The position numbers were made by a program, and so were the translations under genes. A DNA stretch of 64,000 nt from Symbiodinium natans (lineage: Eukaryota; Sar; Dinophyceae; Suessiales; Symbiodiniaceae), in assembly GCA_905221605.1 (NCBI GenBank), contig CAJNDS010001302.1, forward strand, positions 62,001 to 126,000, read 5' to 3'. This document shows positions 44,546 through 54,199 of this stretch, piece by piece. The first letter of the stretch is position 1. Every line of letters starts with the position of its first letter. The notes beneath the pieces are model-generated. The model was not told the DNA's origin, did no database searches, and was given only the letters and a program-made list of their open reading frames with translations.

Positions 44546-47500
44546 CACCACCGGCGTTCCCACCCGGAGCGGGCAGCAGCTCGCAGCGCCCTCGGCGCGC
44601 GCAGGGAGCGCTGTTGCGCGAGGTCGCGGACGAGGTCGTGCGCCTCTTGCCCCCATCGTCCGCCGACCTCCGCAGCCAGGACGACGAGGCGTTGCGGGCC
44701 CGGACCGGCTAGTTAGGGGTAGCGCCGTTGTTTGCGCCGCCTCGCGACGTCGATGGCAGCCCCATCCCGATCTGAGGAGCCGGTCTGCGGGTGTCCGTCT
44801 GCGCGCAGCGGCGAAACCAGGGTCACATCGCAGCAGAGTGCCTCGCCGCGCCGAGATGCGCCATAAATGACGAGGTCAAGTCGGCGCCGGTCATCTGGGG
44901 CTACGCCCGCTGCGGTGGTCCGTGCTAGCCACTGTTGGGGGACCACCCGCCCTTCGGCGGCGACGGCCTCCCGCGCTACTCGGACCCACGCTCGCTCGAG
45001 TATGGGAGCGCGCCGGGCCAGCAGCCCACTCCGGGCGCAGGCGGCGCGATGGTCGCCCAGCTGGTCCACCACGGCTCGGCACCCTGGCTCGCCATGTCGC
45101 AACGGGAAGATGCCATGGGTAGCGGCAAGCGAAGGCGTCGCCGGAGAGCGACTTGCATGTCCAGCGGCAGAAGCTGCGTGCCCTCGTCCGTGGGGATGGC
45201 TCGCAACCACTCGCCGGCATGCGTGCCCGCCTGGGAGCGCAGCAGTGCTCGGGAACTTGGCGACAAGCTGCAGAGGAGGCGCTCGTGGTAGGATTTGTTG
45301 AGTACGCAAGCTGCCGGTTTCTGCCAGGCATGTGGCCAACTTCCAGGCTCTGAAGGCTCAGCGTGTGTAGGCGGCGGCCGCGCCCCGTGGAGCAAGGCAT
45401 CCCACTCCGGGCGCGCTCTCCATCCTTCGGCGAGCAGCCGGTCACCCGCTTCCGCAGCTGCCCGCAGGCACGGCGCAGTCGACCCGCCGCCAAGAGCGAG
45501 TTCTTGCGCATATCGGCGGGCAACCTCCGGGCGTCTTTGCAGCATCACCGGGAGCGCGTCCGCCCAAGCCGCCCAGTAGGCCGCTGGGGCTAGTCGCTCC
45601 GCGCTCGCGAGACCGAGGCCACCACATGCGGCAGGGAGGAAGGCGATTTGGCGCGCTGCGGTCCACTCCCGCCCGCTCGCATCCTGCTCCGCTAGAAGGT
45701 GGTGGAGCGTTGCCCAAATCGCCCGATCGTGTTCTGCCGCATAGGTGGCCGAGTCCAGCGGCGGCACCGTGCGCAGAGCATGTTGGGCACGCGGGCTGGC
45801 ACAGTAGAGCAGGAGCAGCCATGCGCTCTGCATATCAGGCAATTCCGGCAGTTCGTGCAGCAAGCGGCGCTCTTCCTCAAGCCTGGCCGCGAGAGTGCGT
45901 CGCACGAACTCCGTATGCCCGATCGGCACGCCCAATGCAACAAAGCCGCAAGTTGCCGGTTCACTGTCACCTCCGCACCAGACTTCGGGTCCGAGCACTG
46001 CGATATCGGGCGGGGGCGGCCCGCCACTTGCGCGATAGACCCGAGTCTTCCCGAGATTAGCTGTGACACCAGCCTGCCGCTCGCCGCGCGCGTGACATCA
46101 TCTAGCGCTGACCGGGCGCGAGCTGGAGTGGTGACGAGGTACAAGTCGTCCAGAAAAGCGGCAAGGAACTCCCCCGGCTGCAATCGCCCTTGCGCCGCAG
46201 CTAGGGCATCGTGTTGCGCCAGGGAGTACAGAGCCGGCGCTAACGCATCTCCCTGCTCGCAGCCGTCACCTGTGGAGGTGCCGCCGTACCACGCCCGCAC
46301 ATATGGGACGAGGGCTGGAGCGACCTCGCGCAGCTTCTTCAGGAAGGCGGCACGTGAGACCGTGTCATAGGATTTGTCATAGGCGCTCCTTCCGTCGAGC
46401 GAGACGATGGTGGCGTCGGCATCCAGCTCGCTCGCCGCGCGCAGCATCGCTGCCAAGCAATCCGTCCCCGCACGGGCCTGAAGCGCGAACTGGAAGGGCC
46501 GCGTGGCGCGGTCGAACGTGTCAGCATACTGTCGCGCCAACGCTCATGACACCAGTCGGCGTAGCGTGTCTCCAGTCGCGATCCCGCAAAAGGGATGCCG
46601 CGTGCGCTAGCAAGTCCATCGCCTCCTCGTCCTCCAGCAGCAAGCGATAGTGTTCCACCGCCGCGCCGGACAGGCCAGCAGCGCTGCCACGCTTAGCCGT
46701 GCGCAAAGCTTCTCCCAACTCAGCTGCAGTGAGGTGGACACGGTCTGCTGCACGGAAGCTGGCTATGTCGTCCGGCATCGGCTGGCGCGGACGGGGCGGT
46801 CGCTTGTCGGGGTCCGAAAGGAGGCGTAACGTAGCCGCATTGCCCGGCGCCAAAGGAGCGCTGGTGAGCGTCTGGCGCGCGCGCGACAACTGACCGCGGC
46901 GTACCTGCGCGCAAGCGCGCTCGCGCATCCGCTCCGCATCAGTGCCTGCGGATCGCTGCAGGCGCTGCTCCGGAGACGGCGCCGCTTCCAGCAGTTCGCG
47001 CCAGCACCCAGTCTCGAAGGCTCGGATCCGCTCTAATAAGGCGGCGCGGCCAGCTGCACCCGTTTCGTGCGGTCGCGCCAACAAAAGGCGTGGCACCAGC
47101 AGGAACAGCTTCCAGGCACGCTCTGCTGTGACACCGGCCGCCGGGTTCGGCGCGTGCAGGCCACGCAGCGCGTGCACGAACGCACGGCGCACGCCAGCAG
47201 CGAGAAAGCATGGGACATCGCGCATCGTAGGGACCGGTGTGGCAAAAGCGTCCCTCAACTCGACTGTGTCCAGCCATTCCCAGGACGCTCGGGCAACTCG
47301 CGCACGCGCTCCCGGCGTCGAGGCGGTCGTAGCTGGGCCCTCGTCGACAATGGCGGAGTCGCTGGACGTGTCGCTCGGAGCCGTAGCCGAGGGACCACGG
47401 CGGCCTGGCCGTTGCCTGCCTCGGCCTCCTGCTGTCGCGCGTCCTCCTGCACAGGCGTTCGCGGCGGGCGAGTTGGCGGGGCTCGGGCATTGTGGGACGC

Positions 47501-48711
47501 CGGTCTGCTCGCCATCGCTCACGCGGCCCGCACTGCCATCAGCATGCGTACGCCCTCTTCTGCGTCGGCGACGGCGAGCGCGAGGTCCGTGTCGTCGACG
47601 GTGGGATACGGTGGGACATCGCTGCTCGGAGGTCGTCGGCCAGAGCCCGCGCGGCTGCAGCCAAGGGCGCGCCGCCATAGGCCTCCAGAAAAGCCGACTG
47701 GGCTGCTGCAGACACATACCCATCCGGGGCCTGCGCGAGGCGGAGAGCCGTTGCGAGAGGGATGGGGGCGGCAGGGAGCGCGCGCAACGATGCGACGGGC
47801 GCAGCGTCCGTCGCGGGAAGGCCCAGGGGCGCCGCGCCCATCTCCTGCGCATCACATTCTGCGACGCCGTGCAGGAGCCGTGCGAAACAGCTCGGCTCCG
47901 CCGGCGGCGCTGCCTGCAGCGCACCAGCCAGCGTGTCGAACCGCCCTGCTGCGTCGTCCGGCAAAGATTGCCAATCTGTCAAGGCCGGTACGCTCAGGTT
48001 GCCAGCCGCAGCGTGCAACAGCGGCACAAACAGCCAGGAATTGCGATCCCCTGGCAGGGCGTCGGGCGGGCGAGCACCCTGCCATCGGGGCAGCGCGGGC
48101 TGCGCTGTCGGCGAGGGCGGCGGCGTGAAACCTGGCGTTGCCTCCTCTGCCTGCGTCGGGGCCGCTTCGCCCGGGCGGAGACATCGTCTCGGGCTCCCGG
48201 CAGGCGACGCGAAAGGTGTAAGGTAATGCTCGCACGCGGAAGCTTCCAGAGCGGCCGGGCGCGAACCGCCGTCAGCCGGCCCGTCGCGCATAGCAGCGGG
48301 TACGAGCCGCATCTGTCCCAACGCGTGATACACCCTGGCGCGGCGCTGCTCCGCAGCCGCGACACTGCGGTTGGGAGGCGGCGGCGTTGCTACGGGCGTG
48401 GTGGCACTAAGCGTATCCGACAGCGTGTCCGCTTCGTCGAGCTCGTGCGGGGGCGGCGGGCGTCTACGGTCTGCACGTCCACCGATGGGAGCATTTGTCG
48501 CGGCCGACAAATCAGGCGGAGGGAGCGGCGGGAAGGGGGGGAGGCTGGTCCGCGCGCGTGCCAAGGTATTAGCTGCGCGAGCCCGTTGTTGCAGCAGCTC
48601 GTCGGCCAGCGTGGAGGGCCCCGGCTGCTTTGCCTCACCGACCCTAACCCCTGCCCAAGGGCCGCGACGTCGTTGCGCTGTGGGTGCCCATCGTCGCCTC
48701 GGCCTCGGCAT
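44546..48711 (-). pseudogene. RLE-1 ORF2: RT plus PD-(D/E)XK-like nuclease, frameshifted
   Basis: The start is the ATG at 48711. Order on the minus strand: a Pro/Arg-rich N-terminus with GVRVGEAKQPGP; a conserved helical segment (AAQSAFLEAYGGAPLAAAAR); RT fingers, partly deleted near 46545; ATIVSLDGRSAYDK...VSRAAF (motif A) with a 12-bp tandem duplication; GCEQGDALAPALYSLAQHD (motif B); AAFLDDLYLV (motif C); ANLGKTRVYRASGG; RALLRSQAGTHAGEWL; a CCHC-like knuckle (VVDQLGDHRAACARSG); then RRRLDLVIYGAS, CCDVTLVSP and RRRKQRRYP, an R2-type restriction-like endonuclease pattern. Frame breaks lie near 47620-47520, 46545, 46080 and 45080, with a stop at 44713, so the copy is dead. Its C-terminus continues beyond the TIR element at 39110. 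Confidence 0.72.
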
Positions 48712-48945
48712 GACCGGGTGGGGTGTGCAGGGGATGGGTGAGGCGCGCACGTGCTGCCACGACAGAAAACGCAAACAGCAACCTGGCAGCCCACCCCCGG
48801 CACTTTTTGCACGGGTCGACGCCGACACTTGTGTAGCAGTGCTGTGCACGTTGCCTGCCGCGCCACGGCAGCTGTGGTCTGACGCCAGCGCCTGTGGCTG
48901 CAGAGGCAGTCCGCACATAAAAAAGGCTGAATCGCCAAAAGGGGC

Positions 48946-49033
48946 CTACCGGCGCTCACGGCCCAGTCCCAAAATGGCCCGGGCCAGCTGCTCTGCCTTG
49001 CCGTTGCCCTTGTTGGCGCCCTTGCCGTGTCCT
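48946..49033 (-). pseudogene. RLE-1 ORF1, C-terminal end (split by the 8.2-kb element)
   Basis: On the minus strand this encodes GHGKGANKGNGKAEQLARAI and a short tail ending in a TAG stop at 48948-48946. The preceding part, RRAARDAGGKGHGHANGK, lies at 57250-57195, on the other side of the inserted retrotransposon. Joined, they give a continuous Gly/Lys/Arg-rich basic C-terminus, as expected for a nucleic-acid-binding ORF1 of a non-LTR element. ORF2 starts 235 bp downstream. Confidence 0.55.
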
Positions 49034-49291
49034 TTCGTGCTCCACTCAAGCTTACCTTTAAGCCAACAAAGAACAAAGACACATGAGCCTACACTTGGTG
49101 TGGTTCAGAGAGCGCAACGCTTACAGTAACGCACTCACTCGGACATTCCTTTTTTTCACGTGGAAGCGTGGGCAAGCATGCACATGCGGGCCTCATGCCA
49201 CGCAAGGACAAACCTTCTGCCTTGGAAAGCCTGTGTAGATCTACTTGGCACCTCATGCACAGTTGCAATACGAACCCAGCACTGACTCCCC
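49034..49291 (-). repeat. split direct repeat B2 (258 bp)
   Basis: Matches 49605-49862 base for base as far as read. It forms the 3' terminus of the element on the minus strand. Confidence 0.9.
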
Positions 49292-49382
49292 CGGATGAGG
49301 GAAGCCATGCAGGCAGAAGAAGATCCACAGGCGGGATCCGTCAGGCACGGATCGGTCACACCCACTGGGATGGGCGGGCGGG

Positions 49383-49606
49383 CAAAGAAAATTTTCTGCA
49401 TCTCTCAGCTGTCAGCCACTGTTACCGGGCATGAAGACTGCATACAAGCTGTCAAGGTGACATGCAGAGAGAACATGAAAGATGGGCATGCAGAAAATTT
49501 TGAAAGCACTGTGAAAACTCTTTTTGTTTTTCTTAAAGGCACGGTTGCAGGCAACCTAAGCGTTCGCTCCTCACGAAGGCGCTATCAACAAGTTGACAGC
49601 AAGCTT
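49383..49606 (-). repeat. split direct repeat A2 (224 bp)
   Basis: Matches 56971-57194 base for base as far as read. Separated from B2 by 91 bp of unique sequence (49292-49382). Confidence 0.9.
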
Positions 49607-49862
49607 CGTGCTCCACTCAAGCTTACCTTTAAGCCAACAAAGAACAAAGACACATGAGCCTACACTTGGTGTGGTTCAGAGAGCGCAACGCTTACAGTAA
49701 CGCACTCACTCGGACATTCCTTTTTTTCACGTGGAAGCGTGGGCAAGCATGCACATGCGGGCCTCATGCCACGCAAGGACAAACCTTCTGCCTTGGAAAG
49801 CCTGTGTAGATCTACTTGGCACCTCATGCACAGTTGCAATACGAACCCAGCACTGACTCCCC
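49605..49862 (-). repeat. split direct repeat B1 (258 bp)
   Basis: Internal copy of B, immediately after ORF2 and overlapping A2 by 2 bp. Confidence 0.9.
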
Positions 49863-49876
49863 ACATTATCCGACTT

Positions 49877-52800
49877 TCACCTTTTTACCTTTTTCCTTAA
49901 GAAATTTTCGAAAACAGCCTTAAGGGTTTGACGGACGTCAACTGCACCAACCAAAGTGTTGCCATGAACGTAGGACTCCAGCTTTGTTCGAGAGGGATGG
50001 TCAGCAGGGTTAGACGGAGAAGGAACCCTGGCGTACCATGCTTTGACATCGAACTGCTCCTCGCTCTCCAGCAAGACATTTAGAAGCGCTTGTGCATTGT
50101 CAGACCTCGTGCAGCCTGAAATCGCGATGTCGCGGGAGGCATTGTTATCAACGAACCACAGCACAGGTGCATGTCTGATGACGTGTCCCCATACAAGCTG
50201 CGAAACGATAACTGCCAAAAGTTCAGCTTCAAAAATGACCGTCTTACGAAAGCCCTCGGTCAATGCTTCAATCTGCCAGCGCTCAAGTTGCTCGGAAAAG
50301 GCACCTAGGAGTTTACCTCTGTCAGAGAACAGCAGGCCACCAATACCACACGCCCAGTCCGATGCCTCTGGGTCGAAGCAGGCGTCCGTGAAGATGACGA
50401 ATTTTTCCCGCAAAGATCCGTTCAAGACTCTGGGTTTGTGCTCCAGAAGCATCTTCCTGAACCTGTCCAGAGCGAAAACGCAATCCTCACACAAGGTATC
50501 GGACACATCACTATAGGCGTGCTTGGTGACTTGTCTAAGGCACATCCTAGCGGACCTTCCAAACAATTGACTGTCAGCAAACTGCATGCGTCCCCTCAAC
50601 CTCAAGGCCAGAGGCTGTTTGAGGGAACCAGCGTCGAGTATGTCGCCAATGGACCCACAGAGTTCGCTCACCCTGGATGGGGTGTTTGCAAACTTCACAA
50701 CTTTGTTCGCGCTCTCCTCTAAATCGACGACGATGCCAAGAGCTTCGAAAGACCTCCTGAACGGCAAGTCCTTCTTTCCGTCACTGGACAGTGTCCAGCC
50801 CAGGAGCTTGAATAAGCGCTTGATGGTATCGTCAGTGCTGTGTGCGAGGCTGCCCGAACAAATCGTGATGAAGTCATCGAAATAGCAAACCCAAGGGAGG
50901 CTTAACCCAACAGTCCCTATGAACCAGATGCTATGCACTACGCGCAGAAACGAATAAACGCTTCTGCACGCGCCGAAAGGCAACGCTTTGAGCCTGAAGC
51001 ACACGGGGGCGGCACGCTCATGGTCCCAGATGCAAACGTACGAGCACCAAGCGGAACTCTGGGACACCGCCAGCTGTCGATATGCTGCTTTCAAATCATG
51101 GGTACGACCCAAGAGTGGCTCATTGGTGGACCTCATGAGCTGAATGGCAAGTGCAGCAAGAACGTCGGTGGAATGGGGCTTTGGAGACTCATTTGTTTGG
51201 ACACACGAGTTGACGTGCGATGCACTGAGGTCGTCTATCAGACGTACCTTTGACCCTTGCTGGATCCCGAACCGGCGAGAGACTACTGAGCCGTTAGGCA
51301 GCTCAGACGGATCAAAGGGCCCTTCCAACCAACCTTTCTGTAGTTCTTCAAGGGTTTGCTTCTTTACTTCTTGGTCAAGCAAATCACCCTGCGACTTAAC
51401 ACTCCGGAAGACACTGTGCCTGCCCTCATCGGCGGTGTCTCGCAACAAGTCCTCGGACATTGCCGCGGGTTTGAAAACAGGGTTGAATAGCCCAGTACTC
51501 GGAACTTCACCAGTCAACACGGTCCCTGAAATCACCTCCTCGATGACAGTTTTGTCAGGGTAGTTGAGGTCATCTAAGATTTCGCGCCAGACAAGAAGGT
51601 TTTTAGGTTCAAGGATGCCTCGGACGTCGGGATGCATGCCATCCTTGAGTTTGCATTCGTCTGTCCTGAGTTCCAAGCACCGTTTGAACCATTTTTCAAA
51701 CCAAGCTGTGCGCTTCCCTTCAAGGGCCGACGCTGTCGTCGCATTGCAATTCACTTCGACGGCTTGAAGAAGTTCGCTGGGTAATTGTGCTTCTTGGGCC
51801 ACAGGGTGGACAGCTTTGCAAGCACACTGAATGAATTCACTTGGCGACCACGGAATGCCCCACGCCAATTCAACATGCCTACGAGTTTCCTCATCCTGCT
51901 TTCCCATTTTAACCGGACTGAGACGCAGCAACTGAGCATAGGGAGGTATGACCTTCAAGCTGCATTGACAATCCGCAGGCACCGGCCAAGCCTGCTCGAG
52001 GCGTTGCATGGGTTGGCAAGGCGGGACCAGGCTGGCGGCAGGCCCCCGGACCACGCAAGTGGTCTTGTACTCCGGGACCAAGGCTGGCACCTTGCTAGCT
52101 TTTGGTTGAAGTCCAGCCAGGCTGCGTAACGCCGGAAGCTGGAGGCCCGGCGGCTCGACAGTGGGAAGGGCACTCGCGAAGCACTGCGCAATGGCATGAG
52201 CCAAGGGACGAGGGTAGGCGGTCTCCCGACTGGTGGCGAAACCGTTGGGGGCCGCGGGGTCGACACCCCAAGACGCATGCGCAGGGCAGCCGGGACACAG
52301 CTTGCACAAGGACTCGAAAGAAGGGTGCGTGTAGGCAATCCGGGTGAACTTGGGGCGGTCGCCACCATAGGCGCACGCCTGGTGATCCACATAGCGAAAA
52401 GCATGAGCCACGTCGCGCCAAAAGGAAGTCTTCCAAAACAAGGATGACCGCGGATTCTCCACAGCAATCAAGATGCCACGCTGCACACCCAGGCGCACGG
52501 CCTGTCGAAGCGCCAGGTAGCTTTCGTTTGCAAGGCGCACACGGCGAGCATCACCGGGGGGGAGGTCGGGCATACCGTCCGGGTGACGGTCTGACCGCAG
52601 AGGCCGGGGCACAGGCACCGGATTGCCCTGGCTGTCCCAGCACGGAATGCCACGGGCCAGAGAACACGTGCCACAAGCCGGAGCGGCGAACAACCCCAAG
52701 ACGCGCGGGTTTTGCACAAGTTGGAGCAGCTGGGCAAGGCCGTCTGGCGTAGAGACATCGAGCACCCAGGGCGGGGCGGCACACCCAACGCTCTTGACCT

Positions 52801-54124
52801 TGTCAATGGCAACAGCCTCAAAACCAAGTGCACGCAGGGCCGCAGTGACGCGACCAGACCCGGAGAATAACTCCAAAATTAAAGGCGGGGTGGGGGGCGT
52901 GAGGGGCCGCACAGGGGCAGGCTGGACTAGGGAACCGGGATTAAGGAAACCCAAACTAAGGAGTTCCTGTCGTTCCTTCTCGGACAGCCGCTCCCAACCC
53001 TGAAGGCAATATCCCACAAGCAAACACCGAACGCCTTTCCAAGGGAGTGTGGCATGCAGGCGGCTGGCGTCTAAGGTCTGGGGCCCCAAACTGACGCGGA
53101 GCCGTATGCCCAGGGCATCGTGCCCTGCCAGCGGAACACCGCCAACTGGAGATTCTTGCCAGACGTCGCCGTCCCGGAAAAGGCTGAGTGGCAGAAGCAG
53201 GTTGGGGAAACCAGGCACGTTGCAGGAGTCAACGTGCGGTTCCGCGCGCAGGTTTGTGAACACAGCAGCATTCGTGAATGCGTGGCCAGGGAAGTGCTGG
53301 CGAAGTAGAGCACAAAAGAAACGTGTCACAGCGGGGAAACGTTTCGTGAAGCCGCGAACGCCCGCACGGGCACCCCAGGTCCACATGCCGCAGGTCCAGG
53401 AGTGAGAGGCACTATGCGCTTGGCCCCGTGCGGGGACCTCAGAGGGAAGCAGGCAAAGAATGCGCCGGGCAGCTTCAAGCGAAGGGCTGTTGACAGAGGC
53501 ACGGGCAAGATGCTCCGCACGAGCCACGTCCACGACCCACTGGCAGGGCGAAGGCTGTTCACGTAAGTCAAGAGCCACAGCAGGCCTGGGGGCAGAACAG
53601 GATGCATCATCAGCGCGGACTGGCGCCTGCACAGTCGCTTCACGTACAGGTGCTTCAGGGCGGGGCTCGGTATGGGGGTCCACCGGGTCCATTCCGGGCC
53701 CTTTTTCCGCCGTTCTTTTGTCAGAAACCGTCCGTTCTTTTGGATGGCAATTCGGACGCAAAAGAACGGGCGCTCTTGGGGAACTTGGAAGCCCCCAAAA
53801 CCCAGCAACAAGCCCCACATCGGACCCCAGCGAACCCTCATAGGGCTCGGGTTGGGGTGGCAGGTCACTTGCAGAGCCAGGTGACCTGACGGACGCGGCA
53901 GTGCTAGTGGGAACAACAGAGGTGCTTAAGGAGGGAGCAACCGGGGGCCTAGGGGAGGGAGGAGACTTAGGGAGCAGAGACACGGGCTCACCAAGGGGCC
54001 TGTATGCAGGAGAAAGATTAGCCCGTTCGCGAACTTCCAGAACAGGTTGGCCTGAAGCGGGGAGATCGCGAGACTCATCTGTGCAAAGGGCAGGAGTCAG
54101 CACCTGCGGGGGAAGGTCAGACAT
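49877..54124 (-). CDS. ORF2: oxygenase-like domain + C5-type DNA methyltransferase + reverse transcriptase + RNase H
   Basis: About 1415 codons from the ATG at 54124; the frame is open back to the ORF1 stop. Residues (counted from a GTG three codons upstream): 1-240 low complexity; 250-380 HVD (300-302), a distal His (360) and Arg (369), a possible 2-oxoglutarate/Fe(II) oxygenase-like fold; 418-650 cytosine-C5-type methyltransferase with LELFSGSGR (SAM binding), APACGTCSLARG (catalytic Cys 487) and VENPRSS (ENP motif); 950-1110 RT with RLIDDLSASHVN, HDLKAAYRQLAV, ALPFGACRSVYSF and CYFDDF (1083-1088); 1245-1385 RNase H with D1250, E1304, D1329 and D1378. The RT resembles DIRS-type enzymes. It has no integrase, no protease and no recombinase. 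It is probably made by readthrough of the ORF1 stop. Confidence 0.85.
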   Translation of the reverse strand: MSDLPPQVLTPALCTDESRDLPASGQPVLEVRERANLSPAYRPLGEPVSLLPKSPPSPRPPVAPSLSTSVVPTSTAASVRSPGSASDLPPQPEPYEGSLGSDVGLVAGFWGLPSSPRAPVLLRPNCHPKERTVSDKRTAEKGPGMDPVDPHTEPRPEAPVREATVQAPVRADDASCSAPRPAVALDLREQPSPCQWVVDVARAEHLARASVNSPSLEAARRILCLLPSEVPARGQAHSASHSWTCGMWTWGARAGVRGFTKRFPAVTRFFCALLRQHFPGHAFTNAAVFTNLRAEPHVDSCNVPGFPNLLLPLSLFRDGDVWQESPVGGVPLAGHDALGIRLRVSLGPQTLDASRLHATLPWKGVRCLLVGYCLQGWERLSEKERQELLSLGFLNPGSLVQPAPVRPLTPPTPPLILELFSGSGRVTAALRALGFEAVAIDKVKSVGCAAPPWVLDVSTPDGLAQLLQLVQNPRVLGLFAAPACGTCSLARGIPCWDSQGNPVPVPRPLRSDRHPDGMPDLPPGDARRVRLANESYLALRQAVRLGVQRGILIAVENPRSSLFWKTSFWRDVAHAFRYVDHQACAYGGDRPKFTRIAYTHPSFESLCKLCPGCPAHASWGVDPAAPNGFATSRETAYPRPLAHAIAQCFASALPTVEPPGLQLPALRSLAGLQPKASKVPALVPEYKTTCVVRGPAASLVPPCQPMQRLEQAWPVPADCQCSLKVIPPYAQLLRLSPVKMGKQDEETRRHVELAWGIPWSPSEFIQCACKAVHPVAQEAQLPSELLQAVEVNCNATTASALEGKRTAWFEKWFKRCLELRTDECKLKDGMHPDVRGILEPKNLLVWREILDDLNYPDKTVIEEVISGTVLTGEVPSTGLFNPVFKPAAMSEDLLRDTADEGRHSVFRSVKSQGDLLDQEVKKQTLEELQKGWLEGPFDPSELPNGSVVSRRFGIQQGSKVRLIDDLSASHVNSCVQTNESPKPHSTDVLAALAIQLMRSTNEPLLGRTHDLKAAYRQLAVSQSSAWCSYVCIWDHERAAPVCFRLKALPFGACRSVYSFLRVVHSIWFIGTVGLSLPWVCYFDDFITICSGSLAHSTDDTIKRLFKLLGWTLSSDGKKDLPFRRSFEALGIVVDLEESANKVVKFANTPSRVSELCGSIGDILDAGSLKQPLALRLRGRMQFADSQLFGRSARMCLRQVTKHAYSDVSDTLCEDCVFALDRFRKMLLEHKPRVLNGSLREKFVIFTDACFDPEASDWACGIGGLLFSDRGKLLGAFSEQLERWQIEALTEGFRKTVIFEAELLAVIVSQLVWGHVIRHAPVLWFVDNNASRDIAISGCTRSDNAQALLNVLLESEEQFDVKAWYARVPSPSNPADHPSRTKLESYVHGNTLVGAVDVRQTLKAVFENFLRKKVKR

Positions 54125-54193
54125 CTTCGCCACGTCAGGCTGGCTAGCAGAAAACGAATTCGAAGTGACACTGGTCGAAGCGGCTTCTGGCGA

Positions 54194-54199
54194 TAGTCA
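54194..54199 (-). promoter_or_regulatory. in-frame UGA-CUA stop between ORF1 and ORF2 (putative readthrough site)
   Basis: On the minus strand ORF1 ends ...AAA GAG TGA and the next codon is CTA. The same frame stays open for 23 codons to the first ORF2 ATG and then to 49877. UGA followed by CUA is a well-known leaky stop context in viral and cellular readthrough. Confidence 0.65.

Noticed and set aside
46942-48741. A 599-codon open frame on the plus strand.
   Set aside because: It is antisense to the GC-rich RT ORF, is Arg/Ala/Pro-rich throughout and has no family signature; GC bias alone keeps it open.
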